A DNA stretch of 64,000 bases from Clostridiales bacterium UBA7568 (GTDB taxonomy: Bacteria > Bacillota > Clostridia > Oscillospirales > CAG-272), in assembly GCA_002479075.1 (NCBI GenBank), contig DLLG01000001.1, forward strand, positions 124,001-188,000, read 5' to 3'. The notes under the pieces were generated by a model, which worked only from the letters and a program-made list of their open reading frames with translations, made no database searches and was not told the DNA's origin. Shown piece after piece: positions 34,076 through 43,036 of this stretch (position 1 is the stretch's first letter; each line of letters begins with the position of its first letter). The translations under genes were made by a program, and so were the position numbers.

Positions 34076-34102
34076 AGGCTCCGTAGATAACGGAGCTTTT
34101 TT
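34076..34102 (+). terminator. Intrinsic terminator, third related copy
   Basis: GCTCCGT AGATA ACGGAGC then TTTTTT. Confidence 0.8.
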
Positions 34103-34167
34103 GATAAATTTTTTGAAACCGAATTTGAAAAATCGATACTTCTTAAGCGAAAGGGGGCGAGAAAAGA

Positions 34168-35793
34168 ATGAAAGACGGCAAATGGCTTGCGGAACTTCGC
34201 ATCAGCGAATTTACCTCCGAGTATTTTGAAAGAGTCTATTATTACTGCCTGAAAAAAACAGGTAATGAGACGGAGGCGGCGGAGCTTTCACAGGACATAG
34301 CTCTCGGAATAATCGAGCAGCTGCGCCGAGGGGCTTGCCCCGACAGTTTTTCGGGCTGGGTCTGGCAGATAGTGCGCAATATCTACGCAGGCTGGGCGAC
34401 CGAAAAGCACAAGGCGAGGGAAAGGCTTTCGGATACGGACATTTCGGAATTTGAAATTCCGGACAATTCCGATTTTATCTCAGACATTATAAGAGAAGAT
34501 GACATAGCTGCTGTCCGTCGCGAAATGGCTTTCATTCTTTCGGAATACAGAAACGTTTTGCTTATGTACTATGTACAGAACAGACGTGTCTGCGATATTG
34601 CGAAAAATCTCGGCATCCCGGAAGGCACGGTCAAAACAAGGCTTTTCCGTGCAAGGCAAAAACTGAAAGAAGGTATGTATATGGCAAGAGAATTCGGAAA
34701 AAGAAGTTATAACCCGGAAAGACTGAGCTTTTTGGCATCGGGAAATCAGCCGTCGGGACTGCCGTGGGGCGCGGTACAGAGAAAGATACCGGTAAATATT
34801 CTGTGCGAAGCAAACAACAATCCGTCAACGGTCGAGGAGCTGGCGATAGAACTCGGTATTGCCGCGCCTTATATGGAGGAAGAGGTTGACATCTTTGAAA
34901 AAAGTGAGCTTCTCCGCAAGCTCGACGACGGAAAATACATCACAAATTTCTTCATCGCGCCAAGCGAATGCATAGAAGCGGTGAATGCGCTCTGTGAGGA
35001 TTTCGCCTATGACAATTACAAAAAATTCTGGCAGGTGGCAAGCGATTTTGTGGCAAAGCACTATGCGGAGTTTATCGGCGAAAGCACCATGAGCGAGCAG
35101 GACGCGACAATGTTTTTCTTTCTTAAACTCGTAACAACGGTGAAGGAAACAGTCGACGGCGACGTATGGGGCAGATTCAAGAGAAGAGACGGCGGTAACT
35201 GGGGCTTTATCGGATATGAGCAGGGCGCACGGCGCGGCAGAATAAACGCGTGCGGCTTCGGCGACAACGGAGCAATTATCTCCAATGACTGTAATAAATT
35301 GCACTTGCGCTGCTATGTCGATGTGAACGGCATGTTCGGAAAACGGATTTATAAAGATAGATGTTATGTACGTTCAGACGATCTGCCGGCAATCCGCGAG
35401 CTTGTGAAAAACGGATACGGCACAGAAGGCTTCACAGATTCACAGAAGAATATATTGGACAGATTCTGCGACAACGGCTACTTTATAAAGGATGGCGACA
35501 GATACAAGCCGACGATACTTATTTTCGAGGGAGATAAGCTGAGCGAGCTTATAAATCTTATGATCTGCGAGCACAGGGAAGAATACGACGCTCTTGTGGC
35601 GGCGATGAGAAAGCTTCATAATGACGCAGTCGGCGTAATTTCAAAATACAGCGTGCCTTATCTTAAGGACGATTTCGATTATTATGTTTCTATGATGCTT
35701 TACAGTATGAGAGGCTGTGTTGCGGCTCTCGTAAAGGAGGGCGGACTTTATACCGGCGAAAACGGCGACTTTGCATATTTCTCATACAATTAA
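34168..35793 (+). CDS. ECF-type sigma factor with long C-terminal extension
   Basis: 541 residues, about three times the normal ECF length. Residues ~14-85 are region 2 ('FERVYYYCLKKTGNETEAAELSQDIAL', 'FSGWVWQIVRNIY'), and ~108-165 are region 4 ('VLLMYYVQNRRVCDIAKNLGIPEGTVKTRLFRARQKLKEG'). The remaining ~370 residues begin with a winged-helix-like stretch ('VNILCEANNNPSTVEELAIELGIAAPYMEEEVDIFEKSELL') and continue into an unknown, mostly soluble domain. No anti-sigma gene lies next to it, so the extension may itself sense a signal, as in ECF groups with fused C-terminal domains. AGGGGGCGAG precedes the ATG. Confidence 0.8.
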   Translation: MKDGKWLAELRISEFTSEYFERVYYYCLKKTGNETEAAELSQDIALGIIEQLRRGACPDSFSGWVWQIVRNIYAGWATEKHKARERLSDTDISEFEIPDNSDFISDIIREDDIAAVRREMAFILSEYRNVLLMYYVQNRRVCDIAKNLGIPEGTVKTRLFRARQKLKEGMYMAREFGKRSYNPERLSFLASGNQPSGLPWGAVQRKIPVNILCEANNNPSTVEELAIELGIAAPYMEEEVDIFEKSELLRKLDDGKYITNFFIAPSECIEAVNALCEDFAYDNYKKFWQVASDFVAKHYAEFIGESTMSEQDATMFFFLKLVTTVKETVDGDVWGRFKRRDGGNWGFIGYEQGARRGRINACGFGDNGAIISNDCNKLHLRCYVDVNGMFGKRIYKDRCYVRSDDLPAIRELVKNGYGTEGFTDSQKNILDRFCDNGYFIKDGDRYKPTILIFEGDKLSELINLMICEHREEYDALVAAMRKLHNDAVGVISKYSVPYLKDDFDYYVSMMLYSMRGCVAALVKEGGLYTGENGDFAYFSYN

Positions 35794-35822
35794 AAATCGG
35801 CGGGGCAACCCGCCGATTTTTC
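35794..35822. terminator. Bidirectional terminator
   Basis: AAATCGGCGGG GCAA CCCGCCGATTTTT between the convergent sigma factor and NUDIX genes. Confidence 0.85.
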
Positions 35823-35828
35823 GTTGTT

Positions 35829-36296
35829 TTATTTATATTCCGGTTTTCCGTTCCAGTCTGTGCCGTTCCAATCAAAATACAGCTCGCTGTATTTGTTTTC
35901 AAAAAACATAGGCAGGTACATTGAAAAGTTCGGGGAAAGCCTGTCCGAGTTTTTCAGCTCCTCAGGCGACATCCAAAAGATACTGCCTTCAACTGTCTCC
36001 GGCAGGAGCGCGCCGTAAAAACGATTTGTTTTATAAAGAAATTCGAGATAACAGTCGCCGCTTTGCTTGTTGCCCTAGTGAACAACGCCGCAGAGGTGCA
36101 GATCCGAGACGTCAAGCCCCGTTTCTTCCTTTGCCTCACGCGCGGCGGCATCATAAAACGGCTCGCCTTTTTCAACGTGACCTCCGGGGAAAGTCAGCCC
36201 CGCCCAAGAGCCGCGCCTGTCCAGCACAAGGACCTTGCCCGTGCTTTTGTTTTCTATCATTATCATATTTACGATTTCCGTTTTCGTGATTTTCAA
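35829..36296 (-). pseudogene. NUDIX hydrolase interrupted by an in-frame amber codon
   Basis: The reading frame runs 156 codons from ATG 36296 to TAA at 35829-35831, broken only by TAG at 36075-36077 (codon 74). Before it lies a complete Nudix box ('GGHVEKGEPFYDAAAREAKEETGL' split: GGHVEKGE ... REAKEETGL) and after it the normal C-terminal half with 'FWMSPEELKN'. The paralogue at 45747 has Trp (TGG) at the same place, after LCG-xx-(H/Q), so a single G-to-A change explains the stop. It is either a recent nonsense mutation, a sequencing error, or a read-through site. Likely activity of an intact form: removal of oxidised nucleotides. Confidence 0.8.
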
Positions 36297-36320
36297 GTCT
36301 GTACCTCGCTTTCCTTTTTG

Positions 36321-36349
36321 AAATCGCCCCGGTTTTCACGGGGCGATTT
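36321..36349. terminator. Hairpin after thrS
   Basis: AAATCGCCCC / GGGGCGATTT with a 9-base loop, just beyond the thrS stop. The minus-strand T-run is missing, so termination is weakly supported. Confidence 0.55.
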
Positions 36350-36357
36350 ATCTTTGA

Positions 36358-38262
36358 TTATTTGTTTTCCTTGTTCTTGACCTCTTCGACAGCTCTCTTT
36401 ACGAAATCTTCGATAGTCATCTGACCGAGCTCACCGTCGCTTCTGCTACGAACGGAAACAAGCCCGTCTGCCATTTCCTTATCGCCAACAACGAGCATAT
36501 AGGGAACCTTCTTGAGCTGAGCCTCTCTGATCTTGTAACCGATTTTTTCGTTTCTTGCGTCAACTTCAACGCGGATATGGTTTGCTTCAAGGGCATCTTT
36601 TACCTTGTTTGCATACTCAACGTGTCCTTCGCCGATTGCAAGCACCTTGACCTGAACGGGAGCAAGCCACATCGGGAACGCGCCTGCGTAATGCTCCGTG
36701 ATAATACCGATAAATCTTTCGATCGAGCCGAGAACAACGCGGTGTATCATTACGGGGCGGTGCTTTTCGTTGTCGGCACCCATATATTCAAGCTCGAATC
36801 TTTCAGGAAGCTGCATATCGAGCTGGATCGTACCGCATTGCCACGTTCTTCCGAGACAGTCGGAGAGGTGGAAGTCGAGCTTCGGTCCGTAGAATGCGCC
36901 GTCGCCTTCGTTTATAACATAATCCTTGCCCATTTCCGTTACAGCCTGTTTGAGCGTCTCCGTTGCGAAATCCCAGTCCTTAACATCACCCATATGATCT
37001 TCGGGCATTGTCGATACTTCAATCTGGTATGTCAGACCGAATACGGAATAAACCTCGTCAAACAGCCTTACGACGTTTTTGATCTCGTCCTTCATCTGAT
37101 CCCAAGTCATAAAGATATGAGCGTCATCCTGTGTGAAGCAACGGACGCGGAAGAGTCCGTGAAGTGCGCCGGAAAGCTCGTGACGATGTACAACGCCGAG
37201 CTCGCCCATACGGAGGGGAAGATCACGATATGAATGCATTTCAGACTTATAAACAAGCATACCGCCCGGGCAGTTCATCGGCTTTATGGCAAAATCTGCG
37301 CCGTCGATGACTGTTGTATACATATTGTCTTTGTAATGTGCCCAGTGACCGGAGCGCTCCCAGAGAGAGCGGTTGAGAATCATAGGCGTGCTTATTTCAA
37401 CATAGCCGTATCTCTTATGGACTTCTCTCCAGTACTCAATGAGTGTGTTGCGAAGAACCATACCGTTCGGGAGGAAGAACGGGAAGCCGGGACCTTCGTC
37501 CATTATTGTAAAGAGACCGAGTTCTTTGCCGAGTTTGCGGTGATCACGCTTCTTTGCTTCTTCAAGCATATCGAGATAAGCGGCAAGAGCTTCCTTTGTC
37601 GGGAACGCTGTGCCGTAAACTCTCTGAAGCATTTTGTTCTTTGAGTCGCCTTCCCAGTATGCGCCTGTGCACTGAATGAGCTTGAACGCCTTGATAGCAC
37701 CTGTTGAGAAGAGGTGCGGTCCTGCGCAAAGGTCTGTAAACTCGCCCTGTTTATAGAAGGAGATTTCCTCGCCTTCCGGAACTCGGTCTATGAGCAGTAC
37801 CTTATAAGGCTCGCCCTTTTCTTCCATAAGCTTCTTTGCTTCGTCGCGGGGAAGAGTGAAACGTTCTATTTTGAGGTTTTCCTTGACTATCTTTTTCATT
37901 TCGGCTTCGATCTTTTCAAGCTCTTCTGCCGCAAATGTCACGTCGGAGTCGAAATCGTAATAGAAGCCATTATCAATAGCGGGTCCGATTGTGAGTTTGA
38001 CTTCGGGGTAAAGACGCTTTACAGCCTGCGCAAGAATATGAGAGGCTGTATGGAAGAATGTCTTTTTGCCGCCCTCATCCTCGAAGGTAAGCAGCTTTAC
38101 GTCATCTCCGTTATGAACGGGGGAGGAGAGCTCGTGTGTCTCGCCGTTTATCTCTGCTGCAATTACCTCGCGCGGTACTGCAATGCCTGCTGCTTTTGCC
38201 GCGTCATAAACGGAGAGACCACTTTCAACACTGTAATTTTCGCCGTTGATTCTGATGTCCAT
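36358..38262 (-). CDS. thrS: Threonyl-tRNA synthetase
   Basis: 634 residues from ATG 38262 (GAAAGGAT upstream); an open frame to 38358 is the T-box RNA. Domains in order: TGS (about 1-60), editing domain (HTASHILAQAVK, about 70-220, with HxxxH), class II catalytic core ('GPGFPFFLPNGMVLRNTLIEYWRE', 'PMNCPGGMLVYKSEMHSYRDLPLRMGELGVVHRHE') with zinc-binding Cys/His, and the C-terminal anticodon-binding domain ('PVQVKVLAIGEGHVEYANKV'). It charges tRNA-Thr. Its expression is controlled by the T-box upstream. Confidence 0.97.
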   Translation of the reverse strand: MDIRINGENYSVESGLSVYDAAKAAGIAVPREVIAAEINGETHELSSPVHNGDDVKLLTFEDEGGKKTFFHTASHILAQAVKRLYPEVKLTIGPAIDNGFYYDFDSDVTFAAEELEKIEAEMKKIVKENLKIERFTLPRDEAKKLMEEKGEPYKVLLIDRVPEGEEISFYKQGEFTDLCAGPHLFSTGAIKAFKLIQCTGAYWEGDSKNKMLQRVYGTAFPTKEALAAYLDMLEEAKKRDHRKLGKELGLFTIMDEGPGFPFFLPNGMVLRNTLIEYWREVHKRYGYVEISTPMILNRSLWERSGHWAHYKDNMYTTVIDGADFAIKPMNCPGGMLVYKSEMHSYRDLPLRMGELGVVHRHELSGALHGLFRVRCFTQDDAHIFMTWDQMKDEIKNVVRLFDEVYSVFGLTYQIEVSTMPEDHMGDVKDWDFATETLKQAVTEMGKDYVINEGDGAFYGPKLDFHLSDCLGRTWQCGTIQLDMQLPERFELEYMGADNEKHRPVMIHRVVLGSIERFIGIITEHYAGAFPMWLAPVQVKVLAIGEGHVEYANKVKDALEANHIRVEVDARNEKIGYKIREAQLKKVPYMLVVGDKEMADGLVSVRSRSDGELGQMTIEDFVKRAVEEVKNKENK

Positions 38263-38294
38263 TGTTTTATATCCTTTCAAAAATAAATATTCGG

Positions 38295-38530
38295 AAAAAT
38301 AAAAATCCCCATACTTCCGCCGTCGGAAATATGAGGTGCATAGCACGGTTCCACTCAAATTTTAACTCTTTTGCGCTGTAACGGGCGTGCCCGCAGTGCC
38401 ATTTCCTGCACCGTGCCGACGGGTGGTATTCTTTCCGTGCTTTTCGTGAAGCGCTTTCAGCCTGTGACGCCTCTCTCTTTTACGTTGCCTGCGGAGGAAC
38501 TTGTCCCGAAGATTGCATTTTTCTGTTCAC
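38295..38530 (-). ncRNA. T-box riboswitch for thrS
   Basis: The minus strand holds the T-box core GAGTGGAACCGTGC (plus coordinates 38343-38356), preceded by a long stem I with the specifier region AGAATACCACC, in which ACC fits threonine. It is followed by a terminator (CCCCATACTTCCG pairing with CGGAAATATGAGG, then T-run) at 38295-38336. Uncharged tRNA-Thr should bind the specifier and bulge and block the terminator, raising thrS. Confidence 0.9.
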
Positions 38531-38535
38531 CTTAT

Positions 38536-38564
38536 AATATATCCGTTTTTCAATGATTTGTCAA
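38536..38564 (-). promoter_or_regulatory. Promoter of the thrS T-box transcript
   Basis: Minus strand TTGACA (38559-38564), 17 bases, TATATT (38536-38541). Confidence 0.8.
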
Positions 38565-38648
38565 TAGAAGTCGATGATTTTTTATATTTTTTCAGAAAAA
38601 GACCTTGAATTAAAGAACCTGCTATGATGAAATGCTTATTGCAAACAG

Positions 38649-38725
38649 GGAAGCGTAGCTCAGTTGGTCAGAGCGCACGGTTCACATCCGTGAGGTCATG
38701 GGTTCGAGCCCCCTCGTTTCCACCA
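38649..38725 (+). tRNA. tRNA-Val (CAC anticodon)
   Basis: A full cloverleaf folds: acceptor GGAAGCG/CGTTTCC, D-stem GCTC/GAGC, anticodon stem CACGG/CCGTG around TTCACAT (anticodon CAC, reading GTG), TTCGAGC loop, and encoded CCA at 38723-38725. It is followed by a terminator at 38733-38760. Confidence 0.95.
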
Positions 38726-38732
38726 AAAAAGA

Positions 38733-38760
38733 AAAACCGCCGATGGCGGTTTTTCTTTTT
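38733..38760 (+). terminator. Terminator after tRNA-Val
   Basis: AAAAACCGCC GAT GGCGGTTTTTC plus T-run. Confidence 0.85.
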
Positions 38761-38798
38761 TGGTCAGAGGCGGGCTCGAAGAGAGCGGAGGTGAATGA
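38734..38798 (+). repeat. Downstream tRNA repeat, copy A
   Basis: Hairpin (AACCGCCGATGGCGGTT) plus TTTTTTGGTCAGAGG and CTCGAAGAGAGCGGAGGTGA; a near-identical block recurs at 38902-38964. Confidence 0.75.
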
Positions 38799-38901
38799 CA
38801 GCCTTAGACGGCTGTCAGAGCCGCGATGACCGAGCGCCGCCGAGGCGCGAGAATCGAGCCCCTCCGAAAGCAAAGCTTGTATTTGATTCGCCTCCAAAAA
38901 T

Positions 38902-38964
38902 AAACCGCCATCGGCGGTTTTCTTTTTTGGTCAGAGGAGGCTCGAAGAGAGCGGAGGTGAATGA
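38902..38964 (+). repeat. Downstream tRNA repeat, copy B
   Basis: Same block as copy A with two small differences. Between the copies are hairpins GACAGCC/GGCTGTC (38796-38816) and GCGCC/GGCGC, with no gene. Confidence 0.75.
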
Positions 38965-38980
38965 GGCGTAGGCGCAACAT

Positions 38981-39544
38981 TCAATCTTTCCGCTTTAACT
39001 TTTCTACAACCTCCGCCACAACCTCGCCGACGGTGTCGAGAGAGTCGCAGAGATCGCCTTTCAGATATTGTATTATCGTATCAACGCAGGCACTTACAAA
39101 AAAATAAACCTGCACGGCACGTTTTTCGTAATCTGAAGAGAAGCCCCACGCTACCGAAAGATTTACCATCCTTTTTGAGAAAATCGTTTTCAGCTTTGAT
39201 GCAAAAATCGTCAGGTTTGAAGAATTTATAACAAGACGATAGCTTTCTTCGTTTTTCTTTATAAACGAACCGACGCTCTTTATATATTCCGAATAATCAT
39301 CGGGGCTTTCTTTGCTTATGGTTTCAAGAGTGTTGCCAAGCTGAGAGACAAGCTCATTTTCAAATTCTTCTGCGACGGCATAAATATCCTCATAATGATA
39401 ATAAAATGTTGTTTTTGAAATATCGGCGCGCTTTGCAAGCTCTGTCACGGATATTTTTTCAATATCTTTTTTCTCCGCCATAAGCTCTGTGAAGGCACGA
39501 CGTATCCATTTTTTTGTTCTTTCGGCGTTTCTGTACGTTTTCAA
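38981..39544 (-). CDS. TetR-family transcriptional regulator
   Basis: 187 residues. The N-terminal helix-turn-helix is typical: 'KWIRRAFTELMAEKKDIEKISVTELAKRADISKTTFYYHYEDIYAV'. The C-terminal ligand domain is helical with few conserved features. It is transcribed divergently from the MMPL-like exporter gene 160 bases away, so it is the likely repressor of that exporter. Confidence 0.92.
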   Translation of the reverse strand: MKTYRNAERTKKWIRRAFTELMAEKKDIEKISVTELAKRADISKTTFYYHYEDIYAVAEEFENELVSQLGNTLETISKESPDDYSEYIKSVGSFIKKNEESYRLVINSSNLTIFASKLKTIFSKRMVNLSVAWGFSSDYEKRAVQVYFFVSACVDTIIQYLKGDLCDSLDTVGEVVAEVVEKLKRKD

Positions 39545-39704
39545 AGCACAAATTCCTTACACATTGATATATTTTGTCAGATTTCTTACATATGACGCAA
39601 ATCAGTTCTTCTCATATGCGACTGTTTTCAGTATACTATAAAGCGCAAACAATTTCAACCCGCTTAAGAAATTTATCAGGAGCGGATTTGGGAGGATATA
39701 ATTT

Positions 39705-42700
39705 ATGGAAAAAAGAAAAAGCCCGCAAAGTCGGGTAATGGTTGCGATTGCGATTTTGCTTTTTACGGCGGCGGAGATACTTTCTGCCGTGTTTATGGGC
39801 AGAGTTGCAATAAATTATGACCTTAGCGACTATCTCGGCAAGGGAACGCAAACAAAAACAGCGCTTGATATAATCGATGATGAATTCGGTATGACCGGCA
39901 ACATTCAGGTTATGGCAAAGAACGTTTCCGCCGAAACGGCAGACGAAATTCTGGATAAAATCGAAAATATCCCGAATGTTATGAACGTCAACTTTGATAA
40001 ATATGATGAAACGTATTATAAAGACGGAAATGCGCTTTTTATCGTAATTATCGACGGAGATGACTATTCCGAAAACGCAAAACAGGTTTCTTCGGATATA
40101 AAATCGGCGCTTGCGTCATATGACGGAATGGAATATGGCGGGACAACGGTTGAAAAACAGGCTCTTCAGGACTCGATAACGAGCGAAATGGTATATATTC
40201 TTGCAATTTCTCTCTGTCTTGTCGTTGCGATATTGCTTATCACGTCCGAATCGTGGCTTGAACCGTTTGTATTGCTTGCGGCTTCGGGCGTTGCCGTGCT
40301 TATAAACCGCGGAACAAACGTGTTCTTCGGCGAAATTTCATATATCACAAATTCGATTGCGGCAATACTTCAGCTCGCGCTTTCGATAGATTACAGTATC
40401 GTCCTGCTTCACACATATCGCAGGGAGAAGGAAAAGAGCGATAGCGACAGTGCTGCAATGAAAGCGGCGATAAAGTCGGTTATAAAGCCTGTTTCCGCAA
40501 GCGCCTTGACAACCATCGCCGGACTGCTTGCATTGCTTTTTATGTCATTCCGTATAGGCTTTGATATAGGCATTGTACTTATGAAGGGAATTGTCATTTC
40601 GGCGGTTACTTCCGTAACGCTTCTGCCCGCACTCGTTCTCCTGCTTGACAGACCGATGAAAAAGGCAAAAAAGAAAGCCTTCGTGCCGAGGGGTAAGAGC
40701 TTCTGCAAAACAGCTTATAAAGCGGGAAAGGTAATTGTGCCGATTGCGCTCGCGCTTGTCATATGCTGCGGCGTTTTGCAGACGGGAAATACTTTCATCT
40801 TCTCCGATACAAAAACGGGAAACGAAGCCATTTCAGATGTTTTCGGAAGCAACAACTCTGTTGTAGTTGTTTATAAAAACTCTGAAAACAACTATGAAAA
40901 CGAGCAGAAGCTCGCCGATATTCTTTATGATTACCAAACCAAGAGCGGAAGATCCGTGCTGACGAATTACACAGCTTATACAAATACTGTAAGGGATATG
41001 TACGACCTTACAAAGGCTGTTCAGAAGCTTGATATTTCAGAAAAAGACGCGGAAATGCTCTTTACAATGTATAATCTTTACCGTTCACCATCAGAGATTC
41101 AGATATCGTTTGCCGACTTTATCGATTTTGCAAACAATCTTATCGAAACGGATGAAGACGCAAAAGAATTCATTGACGCAGACACCTCGAAGACGCTTAA
41201 AACGCTGAAGGTTGTTTCGGAAATAACGACAGGCGAGCTTACCGCAGAGGAGCTTTATGAAAAGCTTACAACCGGTGTTATGGAGGGAACTGACGTAAAG
41301 CTCTTCTCGATAAAACAGCTTTACGGGTTGTATTTCTATGATAAAGTTGACGAAAAGAATGTCAACTTCAAAACAATGCTTGATTTTATGATCTCCGCAT
41401 CGGATGATGAAAATGTAAGCGGTATTTTTGATGAAACAACGGTCCTGCAGCTGAAAATGCTTTCAGCGGGAATAACGCAGTTTAATCAGCAGATGGAAAC
41501 CCCGATGGATAAGACAACTGCAAAGGGCTGGATTTATCAGAATTGCGGTGCTATGCTGACAGACGCACAGCTCGCGCAGATATACGCCGGCTATTTTGCG
41601 ACAACCGGTCAGGCTGAAAGCGACACTATCCCGTTCCTGCCGCTTATGAAGTTCCTTCTCGCAAGCGGACAGATAAAAGACGAAAAAGCTGCTGCGACAG
41701 TCAGCGGTTATGACGCACTCTATTCCGCGATAAACGCGTGCTACGGTTACGAGAGCTTCCTGCCCGCTCTTTCACAGATAGCAACGGCTCTCTCCGGAAC
41801 TGCGCCGCAGATAACCGTAACAGCGGAGTCCGTTCAGCAGATCTATATAATGTATTTCTATAAAACAGGCGCAATAGCGGACGAAAAGGTCAACGGAAAG
41901 ACGTTCGTTATGTATGCGATTGATACCGATAAGACAAATGCGGTTGTTCACGGACAGCTTACGGAAGAAAACAGAAATAAGCTCTGCGATATGCTGACTG
42001 TCAATTCATATATTTCGGATGAATCTTCTCTCACATATGAACAGGCATATGAAAAGCTGACCTCGCTTCAGGATGAAATCAAGAGCGATATGTCATCATC
42101 TGCGCTTGAAAAAGACAAGGTTTCCGGAGTATATATAAAATATGCGATAGCGGACGGAAAAGCCCTTGTCTCCCCGATAATGGCTTGCGACCTGCTGGAC
42201 TTTGTCACGGAGAATATGAACAAAAATTCGCTTCTCGAACGCAAAATGAACGATGAAAACCGCGAAAAGGTGTCAGATGCGCAGGACGATATAGCAAAGG
42301 CGGAGGATCTGTTCCTTGGCGAAAATTATTCGAGGATGCTTCTTTCGGTTAACCTGCCGAACGAGAGCGAGGAGACAACGGAATTTGTTGACTATCTCTC
42401 CGGCGAAGTCAAGAATGTTTTCGGCGATGACGCCTGCATAACGGGAAACATCGTTTCAACATATGACCTTGAAACCTCCTTTGCTTACGATAACCGACTT
42501 ATAACAATATTCACTCTTATATCGATATTCGTAATCGTTATGGTCATATTCAGATCGCTTTCTCTTCCGGTCATCCTTGTTGCAACGATACAGGGCGCAA
42601 TATTCATCGCTATGAGCACACAGCTCCTCGGAAACGGAATATTCTTTATGAGCTACATCGTCACAACCTGTATTCTTATGGGCGCAACGATAGATTACGG

Positions 42701-42995
42701 TATCCTTATGTCAAGCAACTACGTTGCGTACAGAGGACTTTATGACAGGAAAAAGGCGCTTGAACTTTCAGTTGAAGCGGCAATGCCGACAGTATTCACT
42801 TCCGGACTCATTCTTACTGTCTGCGGATTTGTTATCCATTTCATATCGAGCCAGAACTCAATCTCAACAGTCGGACTTCTCCTCGGCATAGGAACAATCT
42901 GCTCAGTTATTATGATAACGATTGTCCTGCCTTCGGTGCTTTATATACTTGATAAGTTTGTTCTTTGCCTGTCGCTTAAAAAACGTAAAAAATAA
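39705..42995 (+). CDS. MMPL/RND-type membrane exporter
   Basis: 1096 residues. Twelve helices in two sets of six around two large extracellular loops. The first set includes 'LALSIDYSIVLLHTYRREKEKS' and the second 'ILMGATIDYGILMSSNYVAYRG', the GxxxDY signatures of MMPL proteins. The family exports lipids or hydrophobic compounds by proton motive force (SSD-related RND fold). Firmicutes members of this kind, often called YdfJ-like, are controlled by a neighbouring TetR regulator, as here. GGGAGG stands before the ATG. Confidence 0.9.
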   Translation: MEKRKSPQSRVMVAIAILLFTAAEILSAVFMGRVAINYDLSDYLGKGTQTKTALDIIDDEFGMTGNIQVMAKNVSAETADEILDKIENIPNVMNVNFDKYDETYYKDGNALFIVIIDGDDYSENAKQVSSDIKSALASYDGMEYGGTTVEKQALQDSITSEMVYILAISLCLVVAILLITSESWLEPFVLLAASGVAVLINRGTNVFFGEISYITNSIAAILQLALSIDYSIVLLHTYRREKEKSDSDSAAMKAAIKSVIKPVSASALTTIAGLLALLFMSFRIGFDIGIVLMKGIVISAVTSVTLLPALVLLLDRPMKKAKKKAFVPRGKSFCKTAYKAGKVIVPIALALVICCGVLQTGNTFIFSDTKTGNEAISDVFGSNNSVVVVYKNSENNYENEQKLADILYDYQTKSGRSVLTNYTAYTNTVRDMYDLTKAVQKLDISEKDAEMLFTMYNLYRSPSEIQISFADFIDFANNLIETDEDAKEFIDADTSKTLKTLKVVSEITTGELTAEELYEKLTTGVMEGTDVKLFSIKQLYGLYFYDKVDEKNVNFKTMLDFMISASDDENVSGIFDETTVLQLKMLSAGITQFNQQMETPMDKTTAKGWIYQNCGAMLTDAQLAQIYAGYFATTGQAESDTIPFLPLMKFLLASGQIKDEKAAATVSGYDALYSAINACYGYESFLPALSQIATALSGTAPQITVTAESVQQIYIMYFYKTGAIADEKVNGKTFVMYAIDTDKTNAVVHGQLTEENRNKLCDMLTVNSYISDESSLTYEQAYEKLTSLQDEIKSDMSSSALEKDKVSGVYIKYAIADGKALVSPIMACDLLDFVTENMNKNSLLERKMNDENREKVSDAQDDIAKAEDLFLGENYSRMLLSVNLPNESEETTEFVDYLSGEVKNVFGDDACITGNIVSTYDLETSFAYDNRLITIFTLISIFVIVMVIFRSLSLPVILVATIQGAIFIAMSTQLLGNGIFFMSYIVTTCILMGATIDYGILMSSNYVAYRGLYDRKKALELSVEAAMPTVFTSGLILTVCGFVIHFISSQNSISTVGLLLGIGTICSVIMITIVLPSVLYILDKFVLCLSLKKRKK

Positions 42996-43001
42996 AACAA
43001 A

Positions 43002-43034
43002 AAGCCGTCCGCTTTCAAAGCGGACGGCTTTTTT
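43002..43034. terminator. Bidirectional terminator
   Basis: GCCGTCCGC TTTCAAA GCGGACGGC with A and T tracts, between the convergent MMPL-like and ribokinase genes. Confidence 0.85.
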
Positions 43035-43036
43035 GT

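Noticed and set aside
38682..38897. Open frame on the minus strand across tRNA-Val and its 3' repeats
   Set aside because: It is a shadow of the tRNA and repeat; the peptide ends in the antisense of the tRNA and has no ribosome site.
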